The translations under genes were made by a program, and so were the position numbers. Positions 46,996 to 55,867 of a DNA stretch of 64,000 nt are shown here, one piece after another. The stretch spans positions 30,037-94,036 of the forward strand of contig WTGJ01000024.1 in the NCBI GenBank assembly GCA_011523615.1. Reading direction: 5' to 3'. Position 1 is the stretch's first letter; each line of letters begins with the position of its first letter. Below the pieces are notes generated by a model, which was not told the origin of the DNA, made no database searches, and was given only the letters and a program-made list of their open reading frames with translations. Source of the stretch: Chloroflexota bacterium. Lineage in GTDB: Bacteria; Chloroflexota; Anaerolineae; Aggregatilineales; Phototrophicaceae.

Positions 46996-47021
46996 TTTCG
47001 GAAATCCCGAATGAATTTCGG
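46996..47021. promoter_or_regulatory. Inverted-repeat elements upstream of fic
   Basis: TTTCGGAAA (46996-47004) and CCGAA-N5-TTCGG (47007-47021) are adjacent dyads in the 120-bp gap before the Fic gene. They are a plausible operator; no regulator is encoded nearby. Confidence 0.35.
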
Positions 47022-47050
47022 TCATTTTTGAATCCATTTTGGGTATCAGA

Positions 47051-48277
47051 ATGCGAAAATATGTAAGCAGCCATTCCTGGATCGACTTCCAATTATCATT
47101 GGATGAGGCTGGATTTGAGTTCTGGCGAAACCTGGGCCGGGTGGAGGAGAGCATCTGGCACATTTCGCGGGCCAGCCTGCCACTTGCCGATGCATCCCGG
47201 TTGTATGGGGTGTACTTGGCTCGCGGCGTGCGGGCGACCATCGCGATCGAAGGCAGTACGCTGACAGAAGAAGAAGTCTCGCAAATCGAAAAGGGTGCCT
47301 TCCCCAAACGAGCCTCTCGCGCTTATGAGGAACAAGAAGCGAAGAACATTTTCGCGCTCTATAACCACATTGCCGAACAAATTCTCAGTGGACACCAATC
47401 CGCCGGTCAACCACCACAAATCACCTTAGAAACCATCAAAAAATACAACGGCATGGTGAGAGCCCATATAGAGGATCTGGAAACAGTGAACCCAGGCGGC
47501 GAGTTTCGCAGCCACGGAGTCCGCATCGGCCGGAGCAGAGGCGCGCCTCATGTCGATGTTCCTTACCTCACGAACCGATTGTGCGAATGGCTATATCGAG
47601 ATTTGGCTGGGTTGGAGAAATTGGGAACAGTGGCTCAAGGAGTCCTGCGGGCAACTCTGGCGCACTTGTACATCGCCTGGATTCACCCCTTCGCCGATGG
47701 CAATGGCCGAACGGCGCGGGCGCTGGAGTTACACATCCTCCTGGCTTTAGGCGTGCCCGATATCGCCGCGCATTTGTTGAGCAATTACTACCACCGCACG
47801 CGCCAAAGATACTACGAAGCCCTGGACCGGTCTCGCCATGAGGGCGCCCTCGCTTTCCTGCGTTACGCGCTCGATGGTTTCCGCATCATGCTGCGAGAAC
47901 AGGTGGAGGAAATTGAGCGACAACAACTACCCCTTCTCTGGAGAGATCTGGTCTATCGCGAATTCACGGGCAAGAACAGCTCCTTGCAAGAGCGCAGGCG
48001 GGATCTGGCTCTGACCCTGGTCCATGCGTTGGGACAGCCCATATCGATGCAGGAAATCCTGAATCACGCACCGCCGCGTCTGGCGCTGGAATATATGGAG
48101 AGTCCACGAAAATTGGAACGCGATCTCGTGGCACTGATGCAGCTGGGCCCGAAGGAGCACGTTGGGCTTCCGAGAATGGAACGGGAAGTTTCTGTCGGCA
48201 TCATCCAACGAACGGAGGCAGGGATTCAACCGCGTCTCGACCTGCTTTTCGCCTTCCAACCGCGGAGCCGTGACTGA
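47051..48277 (+). CDS. Fic domain protein (probable AMP transferase)
   Basis: A 408-aa protein with an N-terminal Fic_N-type region and the inhibitory motif TIAIEG (residues 63-68, S/T-x3-E-G, class II). The catalytic motif HPFADGNGRT is at 212-221, and a C-terminal winged-helix-like domain follows (about 310-400). Transfers AMP to a target protein when the inhibitory Glu is displaced. Start ATG 47051 is chosen; a TTG at 47039 is possible. A single protein with its own antitoxin-like motif; the target is unknown. Confidence 0.9.
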   Translation: MRKYVSSHSWIDFQLSLDEAGFEFWRNLGRVEESIWHISRASLPLADASRLYGVYLARGVRATIAIEGSTLTEEEVSQIEKGAFPKRASRAYEEQEAKNIFALYNHIAEQILSGHQSAGQPPQITLETIKKYNGMVRAHIEDLETVNPGGEFRSHGVRIGRSRGAPHVDVPYLTNRLCEWLYRDLAGLEKLGTVAQGVLRATLAHLYIAWIHPFADGNGRTARALELHILLALGVPDIAAHLLSNYYHRTRQRYYEALDRSRHEGALAFLRYALDGFRIMLREQVEEIERQQLPLLWRDLVYREFTGKNSSLQERRRDLALTLVHALGQPISMQEILNHAPPRLALEYMESPRKLERDLVALMQLGPKEHVGLPRMEREVSVGIIQRTEAGIQPRLDLLFAFQPRSRD

Positions 48278-48376
48278 TCCAAGGAAATTTGCACCGCCGC
48301 CTGCCGAGCGCAAATCAGCAATTGGGAACAATACCCGATAGACTCTCCCGAACGGAGAGGGTATAGGGGGGTTGTC

Positions 48377-49618
48377 ATGGCGAGCAGCACGATCATACAC
48401 AACGGCACGATCATCGATGGTACGGGGGCGCCGCCGCGGCGGGGTTGGCTGCGCCTCGAAGGCGAGCGGATTGCCGAAATGGGTTCGGGGCCACCGCCAC
48501 GGGGCGACCGGGAAATCGATGCCGGCGGACAGACCATCCTGCCGGGCTTCATCGACGCACACGCGCATGTCACCGCGCAATTCGACGGCGTCATGCAGAT
48601 GATCAGCGATCCTTTTTCGTTGCGCTTCTACCGTTCCATCGAATACATGCGCAACACGCTGAACGGGGGCGTGACCACGGTCCGCGACGCCGGCGGCGCT
48701 GACCTGGGCGTCAAGCAGGCGGTAGAAATGGGGCTGGTGGAAGGGCCGCGCCTGCAGATCAGCATCACCATCCTCGGCATCACCGGTGGGCATTCGGACA
48801 ACTGGTTGCCTTCGGGGGTCGACATCGGCACGGACGGCGGTTACCCCGGCTGCCCGAGCGGCATCTGCGATGGCGTGGAGGAAGTGCGCAAGAAAGTGCG
48901 CGAGGTGCTGCGGGCGGGCGCGGAGGTGATCAAAATTTGCACGACCGGCGGCATCTTCACCCCCACCGACCATCCGGAATTCACGCAATTTTCGCCGGAA
49001 GAGCTACACGCCATCGTACAGGAGGCAGAATACCGCCGTGGTATCAAGGTGATGGCACACGCGCAGGGCCTGGAAGGGGTCCGCAACGCCGTGGAAGCGG
49101 GCATCCATTCGATCGAGCATGGCGTCTACCTGGATGACGCGGTGATCGAGCTGATGAAAGAGCGCGGCACCTTCCTCGTGCCCACGCTGGTGACGCCGGT
49201 CGGAATTTTGGAAGCGGCCGAGGCCTCGCCCGGCGACGTGCCGGAATATGCAGCGCGCAAGGCACGTGAGGTGGTCGAGGTGCACCGCGATAGCATCGCG
49301 CTGGCACACGAAGCCGGTGTGAAAATCGCTATGGGCACCGACTGCGTGGTCGTCCCCCATGGTCAGAATCTGCGCGAACTGGGCTTGATGTGCGAGGCGG
49401 GTTTATCACCCATGGAATCGATCGTCGCCAGCACGAAGACGGCGGCCGAATGCCTGGGCTGGCAGGCCGACATCGGCACCCTGGAAGCCGGCAAGCTGGC
49501 GGACGTCGTCATCTGCCAGGGCGACCCGCTGGCGAACATCCGCATTTTGGAAGACAACGCGAACATCGCCCTCGTCATGCAGGGGGGGCGGGTGTTGAAG
49601 GATGCGCGCGCCGCCTGA
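48377..49618 (+). CDS. Metal-dependent amidohydrolase (imidazolonepropionase-like), copy 1
   Basis: A 413-aa member of the amidohydrolase superfamily. It has an N-terminal beta-sandwich (IIHNGTIIDGTGAPP), GFIDAHAHV with the metal HxH, VIKICTTGG with the bridging Lys, MAHAQG and HSIEHG His ligands, and GTDC with the catalytic Asp. It is like prolidase/dipeptidase-type Xaa-Pro hydrolases. Tandem paralog of the gene at 49672, with near-identical 3' DNA. Cytosolic (no signal peptide). Confidence 0.9.
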   Translation: MASSTIIHNGTIIDGTGAPPRRGWLRLEGERIAEMGSGPPPRGDREIDAGGQTILPGFIDAHAHVTAQFDGVMQMISDPFSLRFYRSIEYMRNTLNGGVTTVRDAGGADLGVKQAVEMGLVEGPRLQISITILGITGGHSDNWLPSGVDIGTDGGYPGCPSGICDGVEEVRKKVREVLRAGAEVIKICTTGGIFTPTDHPEFTQFSPEELHAIVQEAEYRRGIKVMAHAQGLEGVRNAVEAGIHSIEHGVYLDDAVIELMKERGTFLVPTLVTPVGILEAAEASPGDVPEYAARKAREVVEVHRDSIALAHEAGVKIAMGTDCVVVPHGQNLRELGLMCEAGLSPMESIVASTKTAAECLGWQADIGTLEAGKLADVVICQGDPLANIRILEDNANIALVMQGGRVLKDARAA

Positions 49619-49671
49619 GCGACGGGCATCAGCAGACTGGGTGGGAAGGTAGCAGGAAGGCGGGAGGACAA

Positions 49672-50913
49672 ATGACGGGCAGCACGATCATTCACAACGG
49701 CACGATCATCGATGGCACGGGGGCGCCGCCGCGGCGGGGTTGGTTGCGCCTCGAAGGCGAGCGCATCGCCGAGCTGGGCGCCGGGCCACCTCCGCCAGCG
49801 GAGCGCGCAATCGACGCCGGCGGGCAAACCATTTTGCCAGGCTTCATCGACGCGCATGTGCACATCATGTTCGAACTGCGCAGCTTCATGCAGCGCTTGA
49901 ACGACCCATTCTCGCTGCGCTTTTACCGCGCGGCGCAATACATGCGCCAGACGCTGGATGCCGGCGTCACCACCGTGCGTGATTGCGGCGGGGCGGACCT
50001 GGGCGTCAAGCGGGCGGTGGAAATGGGCCTGGTCGATGGGCCGCGCCTGCAGATTTGCGTATCGGTGCTGGGCATCACCGGCGGCCATACGGATGGCTGG
50101 TTGCCTTCGGGGATCGATATCGGCCTCTTCGATGGCTATCCCGGCAGCCCCAGCGGCATCTGCGACGGTGTGGAAGAAGTGCGCAAGAAAGTACGTGAGG
50201 TGCTGCGCGCCGGCGCGGAGATCGTCAAGATTTGCTCGACGGGCGGCGTTTTCAGCCCCACCGACCACCCGGAATTCACCCAATTCTCGCCGGAAGAGTT
50301 GCGCGTCATCGTGCAGGAGGCGGATTACCGCCGCGGCGTCAAGGTGATGTCGCACGCGCAGGGGTTGGAGGGCATCCGCAATGCCGTCGAGGCGGGCGTC
50401 CATTCCATCGAGCACGGCATCTACCTGGATGACGCGGTCATTGAGTTGATGATCGAGCGCGGCACGTATGTGGTGCCGACCCTGCTCGCGCCCATCGGCG
50501 TGCTGGAAGCGGCGGAGGCAGCGCCGGGCGACGTGCCGGATTACGCGATCCGCAAGGCGCGTGAAGTGATCGAAGCGCACCGCGATGGCATCGCGAAGGC
50601 GCACCAAGCCGGCGTGAAGATCGCCATGGGCACCGATTGCGCGGTTACGCCGCACGGCACCAACCTGCGTGAGCTGCCCCTGCTCTGCGGCGTCGGTTTT
50701 TCGCCCATGGAGGCGATCGTAGCGACCACGAAGACGGCGGCCGAATGCCTGGGCTGGCAGGCCGACATCGGCACCCTGGAAGCCGGCAAGCTGGCGGACG
50801 TCGTCATCTGCCAGGGCGACCCGCTAGCCGATATCACCGTCCTGGAAGACACGGCGAACATCGCCCTCGTCATGCAGGGTGGCCGGGTGTTGAAGGATAC
50901 GCGCGCGGCCTGA
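49672..50913 (+). CDS. Metal-dependent amidohydrolase (imidazolonepropionase-like), copy 2
   Basis: 413 aa; starts at ATG 49672 with GGGAGGA upstream. A longer open frame from 49390 runs out of phase through copy 1 and is not coding. It keeps all metal motifs of copy 1 (GFIDAHVHI, IVKICSTGG, MSHAQG, HSIEHG, GTDC). Differences cluster in the first third (for example MFELRSFMQRLND replaces TAQFDGVMQMISD), the substrate-lid region, suggesting altered specificity. Confidence 0.9.
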   Translation: MTGSTIIHNGTIIDGTGAPPRRGWLRLEGERIAELGAGPPPPAERAIDAGGQTILPGFIDAHVHIMFELRSFMQRLNDPFSLRFYRAAQYMRQTLDAGVTTVRDCGGADLGVKRAVEMGLVDGPRLQICVSVLGITGGHTDGWLPSGIDIGLFDGYPGSPSGICDGVEEVRKKVREVLRAGAEIVKICSTGGVFSPTDHPEFTQFSPEELRVIVQEADYRRGVKVMSHAQGLEGIRNAVEAGVHSIEHGIYLDDAVIELMIERGTYVVPTLLAPIGVLEAAEAAPGDVPDYAIRKAREVIEAHRDGIAKAHQAGVKIAMGTDCAVTPHGTNLRELPLLCGVGFSPMEAIVATTKTAAECLGWQADIGTLEAGKLADVVICQGDPLADITVLEDTANIALVMQGGRVLKDTRAA

Positions 50914-50922
50914 TTCGGCGCT

Positions 50923-51811
50923 ATGGCACAGAGGGGTTGGCCGCGAGGACGACGCCTGGCCATCGCCTGCAGCGCCGGTGGCTACCGCACGGTGTTCATC
51001 CAGGGGGTGTTGGCGGCGTTGGAGGATGCGGGCGTCCGCGCGGCGGCCTATGGCGCCAGCTCCGCTTCGGTCACCAGTGCGGCCTTGGCCGCCGGTGGGG
51101 ATGCGCGGGCGGCTTCGCTGGCTTACGCGCAGGAGAGCCTGCGGCAGAAAGAACGTTTCCAACGCAGCATGGCCGAGGTGAACCGGGCCATCATCCACGA
51201 TTGGTTGCCGCGGGTGAGAGAATTGCTGTTCCGCGAAGGCAGCCCGCGTTTTTTGCTGCCGGTCAGCATGGTGGTTTCGGAAAAAGCAGCGCTGCAAACT
51301 CAAGGCAGAGGGGCACGACGGCTGGGCCGGCGCTTGTTGCTGGCGGCGGGGCGGGGTGACGACCGCTGGGCGAAGGCGAATCTCGAGTTGCGCCTGTATG
51401 ACACCGACGCGGGCGCGGAGTACTGCTTGACGGCAACGAATTTCGCCGAAATCGCCTACGCTTCGACGCGCATGCTGCACGCTTGGGATGAGCCGGGCTG
51501 GGCCGAAGGGCAGGCGGCGGTCGATGCCTCCTACACCTGCGTCTGCCCGGCGCGGGAGCTGGTGGAGCTCGGTTATCCCGTGGTGCTGGCGCTGGCCTGG
51601 TGCCGGGGCCGCTCTACGCCAATTTTTTCGGCACGGAGATCATCGCGGAACGTTGGGCAGGCGCGCGCATCGACATCCTGCGACCCGCGGCCGATCCGCT
51701 GGAATGGGGGTAGATTTCAACGAAGCGAGCGAGGCGGGGCTGGCGCGCCTCTATGCGGAGGGCGAAACGCGCGGCCGGGAATGGGCGGTGGGGTGGTTGG
51801 CTGAGCGTTGA
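50923..51811 (+). pseudogene. Patatin-like phospholipase, two frameshifts
   Basis: The first ~225 codons read well as a patatin-like lipid acyl hydrolase: the oxyanion SAGGYRTVF, the nucleophile elbow GASSAS (Gly-x-Ser) and a VDASYT segment for the catalytic Asp. Near 51598 a one-base loss moves the homology to the frame reading PGPLYANFFGTEIIAERWAG. At the G run near 51713 a second loss moves it to the frame reading DFNEASEAGLARLYAEGE, ending at 51811. Both are single-base losses, so inactivation or sequencing error are both possible. Starts 10 bases after amidohydrolase copy 2. Confidence 0.65.
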
Positions 51812-51813
51812 GG
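51771..51813. repeat. 43-bp direct repeat, left copy
   Basis: The end of the patatin-like gene (51771-51813) matches 53459-53501 at 38 of 43 positions by eye. The repeats bracket the BglII-like RM pair. Confidence 0.75.
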
Positions 51814-51837
51814 GGCGACCTTCGCGGTCAGGAGCGC

Positions 51838-51870
51838 TACAATCTAGCGCATGACGGGACGGCCGGCCAT
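51838..51870 (+). other. Displaced promoter and start region similar to that of the hydroxyacid dehydrogenase gene
   Basis: TACAATCT, seven bases and ATGACGGGACGGCCGGCCATC here parallel TACAATCT and ATGACCGAACGGCCGGCCATC at 56393-56426, the start of an intact gene. The frame here ends after 13 codons, just before the methylase start. It is probably a scar of a related gene cut by the RM insertion. Confidence 0.5.
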
Positions 51871-51888
51871 CTTTGGGAGAATGAGGCA

Positions 51889-52797
51889 ATGACCAGACAA
51901 ACTATCATCAGTGCTTCATTTGAAGTGGATAGTGCCGCTTCTCTGTATTTGGGGGACTGCATCGATTTTCTAAGGACAATACCAGACGAATCGATCCAAC
52001 TGGTGATCACTTCCCCACCTTACAACCTTGGCAAAGAATACGAGCATACGTTGGACATTGATACCTATGTCGGACAACAGAAAGCCGTCATTGACGAATG
52101 TGTTCGGGTACTGCGTCCTAGCGGAAGTATTTGCTGGCAGGTTGGGAACTATGTGGACCAAGGCGAAATAATTCCTCTCGATGTGTTGCTGTTTCCCTGT
52201 TTTACGAATAATGGCTTACACATGAGGAATCGAATCATTTGGCATTTTGGGCATGGACTCCATTGCTCCAATCGTTTCTCTGGCCGCTACGAAACCATCA
52301 ACTGGTTCACCAAATCCCACAAGTACACATTCAATCTTGATGCGGTACGAATCCCACAGAAATATCCGGGCAAGAGATACTTTAGAGGCCCTAAGAAAGG
52401 CCAGTACTCTGGCAATCCGAGAGGGAAAAACCCGTCAGATGTGTGGGATATACCCAATGTCAAAGCCAATCACATTGAAAAGACCCCTCACCCTTGCCAG
52501 TTTCCTGTATCCCTTGCCCAAAGGCTTGTCTTGTCCATGTCCGATGAAAACGATCTGGTTCTCGACCCGTTCTTGGGCGTTGGGTCTACCGTCGTGGCTG
52601 CCGTCTTGAATGGGCGCAAGGGCGTAGGCTCCGAGATAGTGGAGGACTATTACAATTGGGCAGTGGAGCGTGTTGAATCTGCGTTACAGGGCGCCCTTCG
52701 GGTGCGGGAGGATAAACCGGTCTATGTTCCGCCTGAAAACCTGTCTCTGTCAAAGAATCCGTGGGTCAGAGACAATCAGGTCAAATTATGGAAATAG
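51889..52797 (+). CDS. DNA methyltransferase of a BglII-like RM system (beta class, SPPY)
   Basis: A 302-aa enzyme. Catalytic motif IV is TSPPYNLG near the N-terminus, and SAM motif LDPFLGVGSTVVAAV near the C-terminus, which is the beta order. SPPY is common in N4-cytosine methylases, as in the BglII methylase. ATG 51889 is chosen; the longer frame from 51808 crosses the patatin end. The stop overlaps the endonuclease start (52788) by ten bases. Codon use is AT-richer than its neighbours. Confidence 0.85.
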   Translation: MTRQTIISASFEVDSAASLYLGDCIDFLRTIPDESIQLVITSPPYNLGKEYEHTLDIDTYVGQQKAVIDECVRVLRPSGSICWQVGNYVDQGEIIPLDVLLFPCFTNNGLHMRNRIIWHFGHGLHCSNRFSGRYETINWFTKSHKYTFNLDAVRIPQKYPGKRYFRGPKKGQYSGNPRGKNPSDVWDIPNVKANHIEKTPHPCQFPVSLAQRLVLSMSDENDLVLDPFLGVGSTVVAAVLNGRKGVGSEIVEDYYNWAVERVESALQGALRVREDKPVYVPPENLSLSKNPWVRDNQVKLWK

Positions 52798-53399
52798 CCA
52801 AGAAACACTCTCATCTCAATGGGGAAGAGTGGTTACTTGTTCACGAGCCTGAATTGCATCACGAGATACTGGATTGTGTCGCGTTGGTAAATGCTGAAAA
52901 ATGCAAAACGAAAATCAGTGAAGAGAAAAGAAAACTAGGGAATCTCCTCTACAATCCCAGAGAGCTAAACGCAGAGTTTGATCGTTTGTTTTGCGAGAGG
53001 GGATGGAAACCAAGCCGGTATTCATACTACATTGCCCATGATTATCAGCAATTAGAGACAATGACAGGGCTTTCCTTAGCCAAACAGAAAGATTTCTTGC
53101 TAAGTCAGGACGCAGAAGCAATTCGATCATACAATCAGACAGATCATGTAAAAAGTCGCGTCGCCGTCGAAGTCCAATTCGGCAAGTATGCGTTCGTGGC
53201 CTATGACCTATTTGTCAAGCACCTGGCTTTCTACACAGGACGCCAGATAGAGGTAGGAGTCGAGATTCTCCCGACCCGTGCGATGCAACAACAAATGTCA
53301 AGCGGAATCTCATATTACGAAGGGGAACTGCACAACATTCTCAGGCATGGCAGGACTAGCCCACCAGTTCCTCTTGTTATTTTAGGAATAGAGCCTTAG
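52788..53399 (+). CDS. Type II restriction endonuclease, BglII/BstYI-like
   Basis: A 203-aa nuclease. The active-site array D119-x8-E128-V-Q130 reproduces the Asp84/Glu93-x-Gln95 spacing known for BglII. It is followed by VAYDLFVKHLAFY and a C-terminal SYYEGELHNILRHGR and VPLVILGIEP segment of the family. Overlap with the methylase gene indicates coordinated expression. The recognition site is predicted to be related to AGATCT or RGATCY; not determined. Confidence 0.8.
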   Translation: MEIAKKHSHLNGEEWLLVHEPELHHEILDCVALVNAEKCKTKISEEKRKLGNLLYNPRELNAEFDRLFCERGWKPSRYSYYIAHDYQQLETMTGLSLAKQKDFLLSQDAEAIRSYNQTDHVKSRVAVEVQFGKYAFVAYDLFVKHLAFYTGRQIEVGVEILPTRAMQQQMSSGISYYEGELHNILRHGRTSPPVPLVILGIEP

Positions 53400-53458
53400 C
53401 TTATATTCGCAGAAGACCTATAAAGATCAAAGATGTTACCGCGAAAGATGAGGCAGTA

Positions 53459-53501
53459 GCGGCCGGGAATGGGCGGCGGAGTGGCGCGCTGAGCGTTGAG
53501 G
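53459..53501. repeat. 43-bp direct repeat, right copy
   Basis: Second copy of the patatin 3'-end sequence, 60 bases after the restriction gene. It has no coding role here and marks the right edge of the inserted RM segment. Confidence 0.75.
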
Positions 53502-53560
53502 GAGCCACTGTTTACTGGAACGAGAGGCAAACGAAACAATCTACTCGCTTTTTGGGCATC

Positions 53561-54478
53561 TCAGCCATCCTTGACGATGAGGAGTTCGTGCGAGCGCTTC
53601 ACATGATGCTTTGTCCCGTTCTCAATGCGATTCTTGCCGATGCGGGTTTCACCCTGGCCCAACGTGTATTGCCATGCCACTTCCACAATACGAAAGTCCG
53701 CATACCACTTACGTATCGTTTGACAATCGTTGTATGACAGGATGAAACCGCTATCGTGTTGATGTAGCAAATCACGCAAGGCAACGTGGTCAAAACCGCG
53801 GTGATGCACTGGAAAGTTGCGCTGAGGATAAATGCCGCGGAACATGCGGCTATCCCCAGCGAGATAGTACGGTGGGTCGCAATACAGGAATTCGGCGCGG
53901 TATTCGGGGATGACTTTTTCGAAGGATCCCTGGGTGATCGCCAGGTTCGCGCAGCGGAAAGCGCGCACTTTCTCCAGCAGGCGCTCATAGCGGTGAGTAT
54001 CTTCATAAATCTTGGACATCCAGCCGAGAAAGCCCGGGCCATAGCTCAGATTGTGATTGAACCAATAGTGAGCGGCTAACTCCAGTGGGTTGTGGATGGG
54101 TTCTGTACCATTCCAGTGCGCTTTCAACCGTTCTTTCACCGCCGCATAATTTTCTTTCGTGGGGGCCCACTGCGAAATGCGGTCTGCCAAGCTCCCTGGC
54201 TCACGCAGTTGCACTTGCCAGTAATTCGTCAAGATATCGAAAACATCAGATCCGCGTACCGATATTCCCAACTCTTTCGCGCAGGCAATTTCCACTGAGC
54301 CGCCGCCAAAAAAAGGTGAAACGAGCTGAGTCACCGTCTCTGGAAGCTGCTCTACGATATGCCCAACTGCCAGGCTCTTGCCCCCGGCATAGCGCAGCGG
54401 CAAACCCATATAGCGCCGATACGGATAGCGGCCTTTTCCCCGTAGTCTGGCTAAGAAGGCAGCTCGGGGCGAGAACAT
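53561..54478 (-). CDS. DNA adenine methylase, D12 class (Dam-like)
   Basis: An N6-adenine methylase of about 305 aa (332 if started at 54559). PLRYAGGKSL and SPFFGGGSVEI form the SAM-binding N-terminal motifs and LYCDPPYYLAG the catalytic motif IV, which is the alpha-class order. HYWFNHNLSYGPG lies in the recognition region. No endonuclease partner is adjacent, so it may act as an orphan regulatory or protective methylase. GC-rich like the chromosome, unlike the RM pair next to it. Confidence 0.85.
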   Translation of the reverse strand: MFSPRAAFLARLRGKGRYPYRRYMGLPLRYAGGKSLAVGHIVEQLPETVTQLVSPFFGGGSVEIACAKELGISVRGSDVFDILTNYWQVQLREPGSLADRISQWAPTKENYAAVKERLKAHWNGTEPIHNPLELAAHYWFNHNLSYGPGFLGWMSKIYEDTHRYERLLEKVRAFRCANLAITQGSFEKVIPEYRAEFLYCDPPYYLAGDSRMFRGIYPQRNFPVHHRGFDHVALRDLLHQHDSGFILSYNDCQTIRKWYADFRIVEVAWQYTLGQGETRIGKNRIENGTKHHVKRSHELLIVKDG

Positions 54479-54688
54479 AGATTGTGCACCTGCGAGCGGC
54501 AACGCCTGCTGGCGAGCGGGAATCTGTGGTAGCATCCCGCTTTCGCAATTTTCAACCATCCTATCCTGCCCACCCGCTATGTGCGACCCGACGGGGGTGG
54601 GAGAGTGGGGCGCATCCGGACGGCGGAGCGGAGTGGCTGGCGACGAGTGAGCGGTGTGGGCCGCTGCGGCTTCGAGGTTCGGCGCCGG

Positions 54689-55867
54689 TCAACCCTCCTG
54701 CAAACCCTTCGGCGCCAACTCGCCTATCGACCGCTCCAACTGGCTGGAGGCGCGCCGCTCATTCTCGTCCGCCGCTGGTTCGGGCGTGGCCGTCGCCGGC
54801 AAGGGGGTGTCGAACACGTAAGCGGGATCCTGCTTTTGCCGCCGCCAGATTTCGCGCATCTCGCGCCAGGCGCCGACCAGCGTGCGCGGCACCGGCATGT
54901 CGTGCTGGATCTCGTCATAAAGCGCCGCCAGATTGTAACAGGGCACGCCGGCGTACATATGATGCTCAATATGCCAATTCATGCGCCAGTACAGGAAGGT
55001 GAACAAGGGGTTCAGCCGCACCGAGCGCGTATTCTTGCGGAAATCGGCCGTGTCCTCCCGCAAGCCGCAATGCTGCGTCATGCCCAGGAAATAAGACAGC
55101 CAATTCGCGATGAATACGGAGATGCTGAAGATCACGGGCAGCACCCACCAGCCGCTGACGATCGCAATGGCCAGCACCGCACCATGGAAGATCAACAGCG
55201 CCCGCGACCACAGGATCGACTGGCGGTGCTGCTCCGGCTGGTCACGGTGCAGCGCCTTCAGCCATTCGTTGATCGGCGCGCGATCGTCCGCGGGCACCCG
55301 CCCAAAGGCGCCCAGCAGCGTCAAGATGACGGTCGAGATCAAGCCGCCTTTGCCGAAGGTGCGCCCGCGCTGCGTCAAGAGATTGATGGTGAATAGCTGC
55401 AACATGAAGGTCGAGGCCAGCGAGGGCTCCAGCGGCAGCAGGTTCTCGCGGTCGCCTTCCGGGTGCAGGGTGTAGCGGTGGTGGTAGGTGTGGCTGCTGG
55501 CATAATCGAAGTGGTCCCACCAACCGATCATGCTGAAGATATACATGAAGACCTGGTTCAGTCGCTTGGTCTTGAAGACGGTGCCATGCCCCAGCTCATG
55601 CGGCGCCGTGCCGGTGAAAAAGCTGGTGACCGTGCCATGGCAAAAGAGCGCGACCAGGAAGGCGGGCCACTGCTCGTACCACCAAAAGCCGAAGACCAAC
55701 GTGCCGGTCAGCAGGAACAACACAAAATGCCCGCCCGCCTGCAGCCAGCCCTGCAAGTCACTGCGCCGCGACAGTTCGCGCAAACGGCCGCGCTTCATCG
55801 GGCAACGATACCAGTTCACCCGCAAGGTTTTGCGCACTTCGGAGAGTTCGGGATAGCCGGTATCCAT
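54689..55867 (-). CDS. Membrane fatty acid desaturase
   Basis: A 392-aa di-iron desaturase/hydroxylase with the three His boxes in order: HELGH, HTYHH and HIEHH, separated by hydrophobic helices. Introduces a double bond into an acyl chain or a carotenoid/sphingolipid-like substrate. The C-terminal ~50 residues are polar and Pro/Glu-rich. Start ATG 55867. Monocistronic. Confidence 0.9.
   Translation of the reverse strand: MDTGYPELSEVRKTLRVNWYRCPMKRGRLRELSRRSDLQGWLQAGGHFVLFLLTGTLVFGFWWYEQWPAFLVALFCHGTVTSFFTGTAPHELGHGTVFKTKRLNQVFMYIFSMIGWWDHFDYASSHTYHHRYTLHPEGDRENLLPLEPSLASTFMLQLFTINLLTQRGRTFGKGGLISTVILTLLGAFGRVPADDRAPINEWLKALHRDQPEQHRQSILWSRALLIFHGAVLAIAIVSGWWVLPVIFSISVFIANWLSYFLGMTQHCGLREDTADFRKNTRSVRLNPLFTFLYWRMNWHIEHHMYAGVPCYNLAALYDEIQHDMPVPRTLVGAWREMREIWRRQKQDPAYVFDTPLPATATPEPAADENERRASSQLERSIGELAPKGLQEG

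Noticed and set aside
49390..49671. Long 5' extension of amidohydrolase copy 2 running through copy 1
   Set aside because: It reads in a different frame over copy 1; the homologous N-terminus starts at ATG 49672 with a good RBS.
54581..55396. A 271-codon plus-strand frame opposite the desaturase
   Set aside because: It is antisense to a gene with intact His boxes and has no family features.
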